From contig CM030836.1 in assembly GCA_018105865.1 (NCBI GenBank), positions 18,365,503 to 18,429,502 of the forward strand: a DNA stretch of 64,000 nucleotides. Direction: 5' to 3'. The translations under genes were made by a program, and so were the position numbers. The notes under the pieces are model-generated. The model was given only the letters and a program-made list of their open reading frames with translations. It did no database searches and was not told the origin of the DNA. Numbering within the stretch: position 1 is the stretch's first letter; every line of letters begins with the position of its first letter. This DNA comes from Metaphire vulgaris (Eukaryota; Annelida; Clitellata; Crassiclitellata; Megascolecidae). Positions 23,177 to 35,300 of this stretch are shown here, piece after piece.

Positions 23177-23606
23177 TTATTCCCCAGCTGAGACCCCTTC
23201 GCTGCGAATCCAGTCCACACAAAGCGCCGGGTCGGCTGCTGCAGGGTGTGCATTGGCCGCCGTAGTGTAGGCCTGCCCCGTCGACCAATCATCGTCGTCG
23301 AGCTCCATTCCCTGCGCCAAGACATTTTTATGATAATGAATGTACGCACGTCTCAGGCGCCCGTCGCTATAGGAATGGGCTGGGGGGGGGCTTGCTCTTG
23401 TCTTGTCGACGTCTCGTTCGGGGGATAGATTGGGGCTGGCCAGGGGGCTGTGGCTGGGCCCCGGGGCAGGGCCGGCGTTGCGGCATTCAGGAGAAGAGAC
23501 CCTGGCTGGCTGAATGGACGACTCACTGGCCCGATGAGGGGGTTGGAATCGGGCTCTGTGTATATGTATTATGTATACATCGTTGGATGGTGATTCGGTA
23601 AACCAT
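23177..23606 (-). CDS. Possible terminal exon, minus strand (doubtful)
   Basis: After a good minus-strand acceptor (TTTTCTCAACAG) a frame of about 143 codons runs to TAA. It is Ser/Pro-rich with an acidic stretch (GMELDDDDWSTGQ). Against it: the middle overlaps a 39-bp piece shared with the repeat at 23927-24026 (GCTATAGGAATGGGCTGG), and no homology is recognised. It may be a chance frame through transposon debris. Confidence 0.22.
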
Positions 23607-23689
23607 CTGTTGAGAAAAGACGATGGAAGCAAAACAGATTCTGGCGTGTCATAATCTGCTGCCCCGATTCGCGATCACGGGGGCGGTAT

Positions 23690-23822
23690 GTTTAGATGGC
23701 AGAGTGGGTTACCCGCTGAAGCGGTAAGCTGACGGTGCGAGTTCAAGACCAGTTAGCGTCCCTAGTGGCTTTCACTTAGACGGTAGGCCCTTATGCTTCC
23801 TGGGTCACTTTAAATCATGATA
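23690..23822 (+). mobile_element. tRNA-derived SINE copy
   Basis: Same structure as 25132-25262: TGGCAGAGTGGGTTACCCGC, a B-box-like GAGTTCAAGACC, then CTAGTGGCTTTCAC and a GTCACTTTAAATCA end. Confidence 0.7.
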
Positions 23823-23926
23823 TAGGCCTAGTTACCACTCGGATTTTCAGTTACTACTTGCTATCAAAATTGAAGACGTTTGTTTGCCTCATCTTCACGG
23901 AATCTTTTGAAGCTGTCTAAGCAAGT

Positions 23927-24026
23927 CAGGGACGTAGCTATAGGAATGGGCTGGGGGGGGGGCTTGCTCTTGTACTTCAGTCCCCCAAACCTAAAATGCT
24001 GCCGATGCCTACCTGGCTACGTCCTG
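23927..24026. mobile_element. CAGGGACGTAGC MITE
   Basis: About 100 bp with inverted ends CAGGGACGTAGC and GGCTACGTCCTG. A piece of the same family lies at 23364-23402, and a longer cousin is at 61691-61908. No clean target duplication. Confidence 0.55.
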
Positions 24027-24080
24027 GATCAAGCTACGGACAGTGCAGAGCGCCTCCTCCATTGCACCTCTAGACCAACA

Positions 24081-24271
24081 CAGTGGCGGCTCCACCGGGG
24101 GGGCTAGGGGGCCCGTGCCCCCCTATTGAGTGCCTGGCCCCCAGTGGCCCCCTGTTGGGATCCTATACTTAATGATACATACATTAAACAACAAATGGTT
24201 GCCCCCATGATTAGAAGTTGCCACCCCAACGCCCCCCCACTTCCACTTGCCAAATCCTGGAGCCGCCACTG
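24081..24271. mobile_element. GTGGCGGCTC hAT MITE, copy 2
   Basis: Ends CAGTGGCGGCTCC and GGAGCCGCCACTG. Flanking 8-mers GACCAACA and GACCAGCA differ at one base. Confidence 0.85.
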
Positions 24272-24448
24272 GACCAGCATTGCTGTGAAGCAAACCAAAC
24301 GATCCAGTGACAGGTCAATGATGTTCTGGCTTTTTAAAAAAACGAATTTTCGCCCAAAATTAATTATTCTGCTCCCATCTCCCTACAGGATATTGTATCA
24401 GGACAACGGTTACGAGAGATGCTATTTGTAATAGCGTCAAGCTATTGG

Positions 24449-24617
24449 CGTGGGCGTCCGCATAAATTTTTCCAGGGGGTGCAAAACAGGATCTTGTGAC
24501 AAAATAAATGAAAAAATTTTCAGGGGGTGCAAAACAAGGTTTTGTGACGAAAGAAACAAGTAGATTTACTTTTTTCATAACCACTTTTTCCCTTGCACCC
24601 CCCTCCGGACGCCCATG
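24449..24617. mobile_element. CGTGGGCGTCCG hAT-like MITE
   Basis: Ends CGTGGGCGTCCG and CGGACGCCCATG, with flanks GCTATTGG and GCTACTGG (7 of 8). The interior repeats CAGGGGGTGCAAAAC twice. Confidence 0.65.
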
Positions 24618-24717
24618 GCTACTGGTCACAGTGGTCAGGCGACTTGGTACCCCGATTGCGAGAAATTAAGCGATTTTGTAGAAGATTTACGCGAATATTG
24701 ACATTTCCATGCTGTAG

Positions 24718-25015
24718 CAGTGGCGTAGCGTGGGCTGGCGCCGCCAGAGGGCAGAAGTTTGGACATTTTTAAAAGTTCCGTTCATCGCGTGAAAAAGTGT
24801 GACGCAGGGACTGTTTTAAGACAAATTTATCACTGCGCTAAACTCAGAAAATGTGTGGACATCCGCGCAAAAAACAAGGAAAAAAGGTCGTCCGGAAAAT
24901 TTATCACCGCACAAAGCGCTAAACCAAATCAAATAACTACCACGTTCTTTTATCCAGATGCCCAAAGCCAGGAGCACAGGTATGTGTTCTACCTGCATAC
25001 CTAGATACGCCACTG
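24718..25015. mobile_element. CAGTGGCGTAGCGTGG MITE
   Basis: Ends CAGTGGCGTAGC and GATACGCCACTG. The interior holds a duplicated AAATTTATCAC(T/C)GC. The target duplication is not clear. Confidence 0.6.
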
Positions 25016-25131
25016 CTGCATACCGTTTTATTTCCTCGATCCTCTATGATCTCTACCTATACATGTCCGTGTTACTCTGATACGAAAAGGATACGCTTGT
25101 GCGGGTTGAAAACGGCGGAAGAGGACTGAAG

Positions 25132-25262
25132 GCGGAAGATGGCAGAGTGGGTTACGTGCTGGAGCGTCAGGCTGACGGAGCGGGTTCAAGCCCCGTTGGT
25201 GCCCCTAGTGGCTTTCACGCAGGCAGTGATGCCTCCTTCTAAGCCACTTTAAATCACGCTAA
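25132..25262 (+). mobile_element. tRNA-derived SINE, best copy
   Basis: A-box-like TGGCAGAGTGGGTTACG, B-box GGGTTCAAGCCCC, then a conserved body GGTGCCCCTAGTGGC, ending AAGCCACTTTAAATCACG. Four longer copies and at least two short pieces occur in the window. Confidence 0.75.
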
Positions 25263-25327
25263 GTAAAAAAACGAAATATCGAACTCAATTCTATCTAAGC
25301 TTAGACCCCACAAGTTTCTGGCATAGG

Positions 25328-25502
25328 CAGTGGCGGCTCTAGGATTTGGCAAGTGGAGGGGCCGTTGGGGTGGCAACTTCTAATCATGGGGGGCCAACCA
25401 TTTGTTGTTTAATGTATGTAGCATTGAGTATAGGGTCCCAACTGGGGGAGGGGCACTGGGGGCCAGGCTCTCAATACCCCCCCCCCGGTGGAGCCGCCAC
25501 TG
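25328..25502. mobile_element. GTGGCGGCTC hAT MITE, copy 3
   Basis: Perfect 8-bp duplication GGCATAGG (25320-25327, 25503-25510) and inverted CAGTGGCGGCTC ends. Confidence 0.88.
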
Positions 25503-26617
25503 GGCATAGGCCTATGATTCAAGACGGCATTCGACACACGCACCGTACCAAAAGCACGCGCGTAATGGCAGAATATTTGATCAATCTGTGTTTTGTGACT
25601 GCATGCATGAGCGTTTGATTTCTCTGCACCTGATTCCTGCTTGCCTCGACTCAGCGAATCGCCAAAGCGTGCTGCTTCGCGCTGTTGCACTTTTTCTCAG
25701 GAGCCGCTTTCGAGTTGAAAGTCTGCAATAGAAGTTTTACGTTAAATAAATTGGTAAATTGCGTAATAGAAACTTACGCATCGAAATCAGCCGTAGCCTC
25801 AATGTCGCTATCACGATTATACGAATAGGCCTACAGTACAGTATATGGCGGTTTATGAATGAGTGGTTTGTTGGTACGAACATTAATTCATGCCATAGCA
25901 CGGAGTCTGTCAATGTAGCCTATACTATAATATACTTCAGTGTCCTTTTAAAGTAACTTGCATTTTAAAAATAGGAAACCGAAGTTAACGCAAACATCTT
26001 AAAAATAATCCAGACGTCTGTTTATCTGTATCGAAGGTCAGACGCAGACAGCGGAATAGGCATTGTAAGCGTATATATTTTCTATTCGTCTGTACGGTAC
26101 ATGTCATTCGATTGTGTCTGCAAATTTCACAAAAGCCTAGCATATAGGCCCCTACCTTATACAGCATAGGCATTAGGCAGACGAAAAGGCGCGCATAAAG
26201 GGAAACGACAGCAGGCTTTTGATTTAATACGTTTTCGACAATAGATCAGATTAATTTTTGTCATCTGAGAGGATCCCGACTGTCGCCGGTGTACAGTTCT
26301 AAACGAAACGAGCGTGCAATTGGAATTTTTGCATATATTCATTGAGCACAGGCGAAGCACTTTTGCGTACCGAACATTCGAGACCACAGGAGGCAGGTAG
26401 ACTGGTAAGTAGGTAGGTAAGCAGGTAGGTAGGTAGGGAAGAAGAAAGGGAGGGAGAGAGAGAAAAAAGGGAGAGGTGGATCCTATATTCGACATACATA
26501 GTTGGATTTCATAGGCACGAGTGATAACAGTGATGATGATGCTGGTGATGACGATGTTGATGTTGAAAACAACGACGACGAATAGGCCTATTATAATGAA
26601 AACGATGACAACGACGA

Positions 26618-26854
26618 CAGTGGCGGCTCCAGAATTTGGCAAGTGGGGGGGGGCGTTAGGGATGGAAACTTCTAAGCATGGGGGTCAACCATTTGTTAAG
26701 AGGTATGTAGTATAGTAAGTCATGGAAGCCTAAATATATTGCATATTTAGGCTTCCATGAGTAAGTATAGGGTTCCAACATTGAGCCAGGCATTCAATAG
26801 GGGGGGGGGGGGGGGCACGGACCCATCGGGCCTCCCCATGTGGAGCCGCCACTG
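26618..26854. mobile_element. GTGGCGGCTC hAT MITE, copy 4, with nested hairpin
   Basis: Family ends with flanks AACGACGA and GACGACGA. The middle is split by a near-perfect inverted repeat at 26720-26760 (arm CATGGAAGCCTAAATAT, 5-nt loop), bounded by the direct repeat GTAAG. Confidence 0.85.
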
Positions 26855-27297
26855 GACGACGACGAAGACGACGATCGTGATGAATAGCATTGGAAGCTTT
26901 ATTCTTGTACGTGTCGTCTTGGTCCTTGATGGAGGTTCTAATTAGAAGGTTTACAGGAGATAGTCCTTGTCACGTCCGTTTGAAGCTGAACGGCATTCCG
27001 ATCATTTGTCATGTCTCTTGAGCTTGACAACGGTGTTCCTGTCACGCCCTGCATGCAGTGCGTGCATGAGGTCACGTGGCTAACCAATCGAGGGTCGTAG
27101 TTCAATCTAACAGATTGCAGGTTGAGAAAGTCGTCGAAAGGAAGATGGTATAATACTGGTGCATGAGGTAATTGGAAATTCGCCGACTGCGACTTTGAAG
27201 CGCCCCGTTCCTACACCTCCCCGCCCACCCGCCCGCCCGCCCGCCCGTAAGAACCCTTCTCGGAACTTCAAAGACCGTCCCCTGAAGAGCGACGCAC

Positions 27298-27368
27298 CTG
27301 TCGAGGCGGACGCCGGACGCTTTGATGTTCGGACTACGTCCGGGGAGGTAGCCCCCGTGCGCGACCAT
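27298..27368 (-). other. Possible first coding exon, minus strand (speculative)
   Basis: In a GC- and CpG-rich stretch (27.2-27.5 kb) a minus-strand ATG begins MVAHGGYLPGRSPNIKASG and runs to a donor CAG/GTGCGT. It could be a 5' exon of the Orange-domain gene, but no bHLH exon links the two and the phases do not join directly. The nearby CGGA repeat (27451-27473) adds to the promoter-like composition. Confidence 0.2.
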
Positions 27369-27784
27369 TGTTCGGCGGTCTTCTGATCGTCGGATTACAC
27401 CTGTCGCGAAGCCGGGCACACGGAGACCGGGGGAGAGCGCCGTGGAGCGGACGGACGGACGGACGGACGGGAACCCTCGGCGGGATCATAGCAGTGGTCG
27501 GGCAAGGAGTTGGGGGGAGGGGGGCAGCCTACCTTTGATGTCCGGTTGTTCGGGGATCTTTGTGGAGTTTTCCCGCTGACTAATTGAGTTACGTTGAATG
27601 GAAACGGCGAATATGGATTCTGCTTTGAATTAAAGGCACGGTTTCAACGTCCGATTTCACTGGAAAAGAGCTAAGAAGAACTTCAAACGCCCGGAAATAA
27701 TTGGGAAGGAAGAGGTCACTTAACACAGTTCTAATTATGACCTCTTTTCGGCTGGTCTGTCGGTCTTTCTCTGCTTGTCTGTCC

Positions 27785-27923
<139 letters not shown>

Positions 27924-28195
27924 ACTCACTCACTCACTCCATATTTTCTTTGATTTCTCTTTGATCCCATTGATCCCATAGGCCTATGCATGGGCTATGG
28001 CCATATGCCATTCTATATATAGTTTTCTATAGTTTTATAGTATTCTATAGTTTGCATTCTATGCTGAATATTATTGGCATATCGCTTTACAAGCGCCTCA
28101 AGACACGCTTTGACTATCTCACGTCTCAAAAACATTGCACTATGGTCGGAATTAAGTTTAACATTTTGCACATTAGTCACTTCAAATGAATAAAT

Positions 28196-28202
28196 AAACA
28201 AA

Positions 28203-28233
<31 letters not shown>

Positions 28234-28236
28234 ATA
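28196..28236. repeat. AAAT tetranucleotide repeat
   Basis: (AATA)n just upstream of the first exon of the coiled-coil gene. Confidence 0.9.
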
Positions 28237-28496
28237 GAAGTCATACGTAGCTGAGAGTCTTATGAAACGTGATCTCAATTTAAAGTTTGAAAAACAATGA
28301 CGTAATACGTACCTACGTCACAGCGTGCCGATTTATTTACTGTTTGAACATTACAATTAAAATTCTGCGATTATTACCATTAGATCAGTTAAAACAAATT
28401 GAATCTATTCAGTAATTATTGCTATAATCTGTGTTGTTCTTCGTTCTGGATTGCGTACGTAACTAAAGAAAGAGAGAAACTTGTTTCAGTCCAACA

Positions 28497-31400
28497 ATGT
28501 CGAATACATCAGCTACTGTGCCTACTCGGCAGCCATCTCTTGTACCTACTCGGCAGCCATCTCTTGCACCTACTCGACAGCCATCTCTTGCACCTACTCG
28601 ACAGCCATCTCTTGCACCTACTCGACAGCCATCTCTTGAACCAGGTACTCAGTCGTAGGTCCAAATTAAAGATAAAAGTTTAAAGAGAGATAAGAAAGAT
28701 TTTTTAAAAACATGTTCCTTCTTGTTATAAAAGGTGGGGATTGTGGAGGGATCAAGGCAGTGGATATTCTAGCCACCTAGACATTTGGGGGAGTTTAAAA
28801 TTGGGAGGGGAGAGCCGAAACATTGGGGAGGTCATACTACTTGCCAAAATGTCAACATTTTGGGGGAGAAATTTCAAACTTAGGGGGAAATTCCCCCAGA
28901 GAATGCCTAGAATAAATTGATGAACCTGCATGCTTAGCATCTGAAGAAGATTTTAATTAATACCGGGTCTATAACCGGGTCGTAAAGATGACCCGGCGGA
29001 CAAAGGTGACCCGAATGACCAAGCGACCCAGTTACCCAGTTCCAACTTCCAAGTCTGTCGCATATCAGTATACATCACATACGACATATCGAGAACTTTG
29101 TCGCCGTCGTCGTCGTCGTCATCTTATGCGGCGAGCGACTGATGGGTCGATTTAACCCCTTAACTGGGTATCTAACTGTAACTCAATGTAAAATGAACGG
29201 ATATATCCGGGGTCCCCAGTTAAGGGGTTAAGTCCCCGTGTGTTCGTCTTCTGAAGCTGCATCTGCGGGAGATCTCGACGTCGGTTCCCACGCACGACTG
29301 GGTCCCGTGCAGACGACGACGTCCGGAGGAGCAGTCGCCCCGTCAAAGACGCGTTCCTCCTGCACGATTAAAAGGCGCGCGAAGGTTACGGACACGCCGA
29401 AAGAACGGCTTCTAAAATATCGGTAAATCGTGTGTACATGTATATCATATAATTATAGGCCTATGTAAGCAGTAGCCTATAGGTCTATATGGTACACGAA
29501 ACTCCATGCAGCGCGTATAGGGTTCCGACAAAGATTTGAGCTAACTCATGCAGTCAGAAATCGAGCCAAAAGTCTTAGTAACCAACCGAAACAAACCGAA
29601 ACCCACTGTAATATTATACACATATGCATATATTTACGATTCAAGCATATATACAGTACAATACTGTAGATGTGCGTCCAGTTTTTTTGTTAACGGCAAA
29701 ACCAGGCTTCCGACAGACGCGTATTGTAATTTATAGAGCAATCTTGGTCAGTGTCTTGTTCTAACCAATACCACAATGTCACAAGCCTTAAAAGTGGCAA
29801 GTAGGCTTATGCCTTAAGAAATTTATATAAACCTACATGCAATCCTCCATAAACACTACACAGCTTATATTCAAATGATTACTTGAGTAGTGCTTTATCC
29901 AATTTTGGTTGACAATAAGTTTGTGAAAAAAAGTTTAATCTTATTTCGCAATAACGCAAGCAAAGCGTATTCCGACCATTTTGCTGTGAAACTCCAATAA
30001 CAATATAGGAAGCTCTCTTTATAAGGAAGCAGCAGCTTAGCGGTCAGGCGATTTGCCAGACTCATAGGATTTTTAAGACGCGTAAAAAAGGTATGCTATT
30101 GACAAATTTTTAAAAAGATAATTTACAAGAAATTCTGATATATTTTTCTCCTTTTGTCTTATTCGGCAAAATATGAATAACTCTGCCAAATATATTTGCC
30201 ATATTTTCACTCGAATCGAATCAGAGCTTTTGTTTTGTCATTTATTCAAAACTCATAAGATTCTTTTCAAATAACGTTTGCCAGATGGCCTAATGCATTA
30301 AAAAAAATATTGCATGCTATTATTAGGGTAGCGCACGTTACAAAACCGCTGAATTGGCCGCAGTTTAAAAAATGTTTGGGAAACTCCGCTGTGGACGAAT
30401 CTCGAGTAGGCCTATAGTATAGGTCTTAGGTCTTGTTCGTTATGGTTTGTAGACATTGTAGGATTAGGCCCGTGCAGTGTCAGACATCGTTAAGTGGTGT
30501 GTGATATTTGATGCAGTGTGGACTTGCAGAAAGTCATTCTGTCTGATGCTATCGAGGTTTTGAAACAAGTGCAGGCGGAACACGAGAACCTGGAACATAA
30601 GGTTGATGATAATACGCATTCGCAATTGCAATTTTATCCAATTAGGCCTACATTTAGCCTATAAGTTATCAACTCAGGAGCGTCATTTGGAGAGGGGCAA
30701 GGGCGTGACCCCCAAGCAGTGGCGGCTCTAGGATTTGGCAAGTGGGGGGGCGTTGGGGTGGCAACTTCTAATCATGGGGGGCCAACCATTTGTTGTTTAA
30801 TGTATGTAGCATTAAGTATATAGGGTCCCAACTGGGGGGGGCCACTGGGGGGGGGGCAGGCACTCAATAGGGGGGCACGGGCCCCCTGCCCCCCGGTGGA
30901 GCCGCCACTGCCCCCAAGGAAATGAAGATATAATGTATAATGTATTAATTAAATAAATAAATGTGAAATGTGCAAAAATTTGCCACAAAAAATATCTCGC
31001 TCCGATCGTGTAGACGTCGCCCTCGGCCTATTGATTCATCGAACGTTTTTGTAGCGTCGGTCTATAATAGGCCTATACAGTGGCGTAACGTGGGGGGGGG
31101 GCGGGAGGCACTTTGTTGACAGCCCCCCGGGCCCCGGGCGGGGGCCCTCGAAGAGGGGTCTAAGCTAGGGTTAGGTTAGGGTTAACCCTAACGTAACCCT
31201 AACCCTAGAAATGATGTGCTGACGACCTTTTTTTTCTCATCAGGATGAAAAAGGTGGAGGCGATAACGTTTTTTTTGCTCGTCAGCTCGAAACTCTGGGG
31301 CCCCCCATGGCAAAGATGCCCCCCGGGCCCCCAAAAGTCACGCTACGCCACTGGGCCTATATACTGTAGGCCCATATGCGGATGTGATTTGTAGCGAGAG

Positions 31401-31594
31401 GAGCTGCTTTCGGAACAGCAAGATCTTCTGTGCGAAGTCAGAATGGCGCTCGCAGAATACGAACGAAGGAAGAGAGAAGACGACGTTCAGACTGTACAAC
31501 AAATGAACGAAATAAGCAAATTCATCTGGACGAGAGAGAAAATAAACGACACTATCGTTCGAAGTATACAGTACATTCCCTTCACACACACACA

Positions 31595-31626
<32 letters not shown>

Positions 31627-31853
31627 GAGGCCTACAGGATGCACGGATAGGGCAGATGCGTAGCGACTGGGCCAGGTCAGGTCAGGTCTTCGTCCTCTAG
31701 CTGTGTCCAGCTATTGACTTCTCCACATGTCATCTCTCCAAAGTTCTCTGTCCTTTGCTATTTCTTCCAAAGTCATTCGATGTCTTCCGTCAGTTTTTCC
31801 ATCGGTATATACAGGGCTTTTTCCAGTGGGAAGTTGGGAACGCACGGGAACGG

Positions 31854-31914
<61 letters not shown>

Positions 31915-33260
31915 CAATCAGGTGAGCCGCCGGTTACTAATCCAGGTATATAGATAATAAGAAACACAGAGGTACAAATATTGACGCCATCTTATCGGGT
32001 TTCATCTTGCCCTGTACCTTTAGAAATGAAGGATTCATTACAGCGGATGGAATCGGAGATTCTGAGGAAAGAGCGAAACAACGAATGGTTACGCTCGTAT
32101 CGAGACGACGGTCGCTTTGAACACCAACAGCGAATCGCTTCGCTGAAGGAGCAACGAAAGGAAGCGAATTCGAACTTCAAGAAAGTCTCAGGTTTACCAT
32201 GCAGTCAATACACCAGCGACACGTATATATAGCCAGGGTTCAGAAATGGGGGGGGGGAGGCAGTGGCGGTTCCACGTGGGGGATGAGTATATACATTGCA
32301 TGCATTCCCCCACCGGACTTTTCGGACTTTTTTCCTTGTCAACATATTATTTCTTAGTAAAAGTCAAGTAAAATGACAAAATGACGCGAAAACTGCGGGC
32401 GACGACCTTTGTTGGCTTGTCAATCTATTTTTCGGGAAAAGACTTGTAAACTTCGGGGAAAATTGACACTTTTTGCTTGTCAGCCCGTTTCTTTTTCGGC
32501 AAAGCTTATTGATTGTTTCCCTCTCATTTCATCCCCCCCACCAATTCCCTACGAATTCATTTAATCCCCCACCAATAAACCTGGAACCGCCACTGGGGGA
32601 GGTGCACATCGACAGTTCGTCGCCAAGAAGTGCATGGAACATCGATTCTGTTCCAGTCAACCTATACCTAAGTCCATACCTTTCCCCCGAAAATTTATCA
32701 ACGGTTTGCCGCAAATCCTACGCAAATTCCCGGGTGCGCAAACTATTAGTGCGCATACTATGCAGTACCGTTAGGCAGTGGCGGCTCTAGGATTTGGCAA
32801 GTGGGGGGCCGTTGGAGGGCAACTTCTAATCATGGGGGGCCAACCATTTGTTGTTTATTGTATGTAGCATTAAGTATAGGGTCCCAACTGGGGGGGCCAC
32901 TGGGGGGCCAGGCTCTCAATAGGGGGGGGGGGGGCACGGGCCCCCTGGCCCCCCCGGTGGAGCCGCCACTGCCGTTAGGGGGGTGCAAAAAATATCCCTG
33001 ATGGTGGATTACTATCGTTTGCCTAATTTCCTTTAGCCGCTTTCTTTCCAATGGAGAACTGCTATTTTTTTTCAGATCGGATAACGCAGGAAGGCTTAAA
33101 AGCACACGAAGAAATCGACCATGCAACGAGCGCTGCTATAGCTAACAACCAATGCGCCGCCACAGAAGTAGGCCTATGTGTACATGTTGACTGCATACGA
33201 TCGAGACAGATGGGATTTATTAACGTTAAATATTATTATTATTATTGATATTACTATTGA

Positions 33261-33358
<98 letters not shown>

Positions 33359-33842
33359 GCCAGACGATTTCTATAGCGCAATAAGCATGGCCAAAGACAA
33401 GAGCGCTTTACAAATCTACGTAGGCCTATACCCGATGGTGAATAAGTAAGTCTTAAGATTACGTAGAAAAATTCCAAAAGAGTCAGAGTTTGTGACATAC
33501 TGTAGTATTATTATTGATATTATCAACGCAGCAGTAGCATACCGAGGGCACGACAGGTAGGGGGCAGATGCCATGGGCGCCACTCGAAGAGGGGCGCAAA
33601 AATTTGCAATTCTTGTGCAGCGTTCAGTATGAGGGATAATGAGGCGTAACTGTCCTATAACTGCTATTATTAGCCTATATAGCAAATTTTGTCGCTTGGA
33701 TTTCTGATTCCTTAGAAATTTTTGAAATTTCGCTAATTTTAATTGAATTATTTCTTGTGTGTGTATTTAGAATTCCATTGCCAAAATGACCCGATCTGAC
33801 CAGGTAGAAACGATGGAGAACCATTCGCTGAGAAGAGAGGTG

Positions 33843-33911
<69 letters not shown>

Positions 33912-34867
33912 TGTTTGTGTGTGTGTGTATTCTATGATTATATTATTATTGTATTTTCTATAACAACGGCTGATGCCTTTAAATTTTATAAAAGGTAAAG
34001 GTAGTCCCATTACTAGATTTCGAGCGTAGGGGCCGGTGCTGATCTCTGGTTACTATAGGCCAGCAGCAACGCAGGTGGCTTGCGCCATTAATCTAGACTC
34101 TAGAGTAGGTTGCCATTGCTTTCTCTAGACCCACGTTTTATGCTTATAAATTATAGGTATCATTAATAACGAATCAAGCGCACGCACTATTACAGTCGTG
34201 CGCGCTTGAATGTATACGCAGAAGAAAGTGTATCAAGAAATCATAGAAAGTCTTTTGTCGGAGACGGAAAAATTGACTGAAGAAGTTTTCTGCTTGACCA
34301 AAGAAGTTCACCTTCGCCGAGAAGAGGAGCTGAGACTACCAAGGTCGGCTTTTGGTCTTTTGGTCTCAAGTCTCATCAACCCTCTCGACGTAAACTTTCT
34401 AATAGATCCTATAGGCTCGAGCCGCCCACACTTTTTGAGAGGTTACCATAGGGCAGCGAAAATCCTTCCCCTATGGTGTAGGACAGGGATATTTCTACAC
34501 CCCCTAACACCCAACACCCCCCAATCTGAGACCGACAGCTCCCGAATCTGAGCCTGGGATGACCTTTCTTTACTAGTCAGACTTTTTCGGCAGGGGCCCC
34601 TAAAGTATACCGACACCCCTTCCAAATTGATAATCCTAACGAAATAACGCTGGTGTCGGAGTTGGGCCCCCACTTTTTGATCAAAGTTTACGCCAATTTT
34701 CGACCCCTGTATAGGCCTATACTGAGAGGCCTTCTCATGTAAGAGGAGACCCGGGCCATTTACAAATTAATTGTGTGTGTGTTCCCCAGTCTCCTATCTC
34801 TTAATTTGAATCTATCTGGTAGCTTAGCAGGAACCAGCATAGGCCCTATACATTCTAAATATGTATG

Positions 34868-34958
<91 letters not shown>

Positions 34959-35230
34959 CCTACACTTGTTTTTGGTCGAATGATGTCGATACGTGTATAG
35001 GCCCTAGTGCTCAATAATTATCTTTGGCCTTATAAGGCTTCGATGATTTGATCAGGGGATCGAGCATGCATCAGTTTTCAATAGCGGAGGACCTTTGCGA
35101 AGACTCAACCTTGGAAACAGACACGAGGACGGTGGATGGAGTAACACCGTCGACTGAAAAGAGCCGTTCGTATTAATTTTGTGTAAAACGTTTCCACTTC
35201 TAATTGGCAATGTTAATGTTGGCGACGCTT

Positions 35231-35300
<70 letters not shown>

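Noticed and set aside
23177..23632. Confident call of a Ser/Pro-rich gene
   Set aside because: Part of the frame coincides with a repeated element found again at 23937; listed only as doubtful.
31180..31210. Telomere-like TTAGGG/CCCTAA units
   Set aside because: Only a few imperfect CTAACCCTA units forming a palindrome inside a MITE; not a telomeric array.
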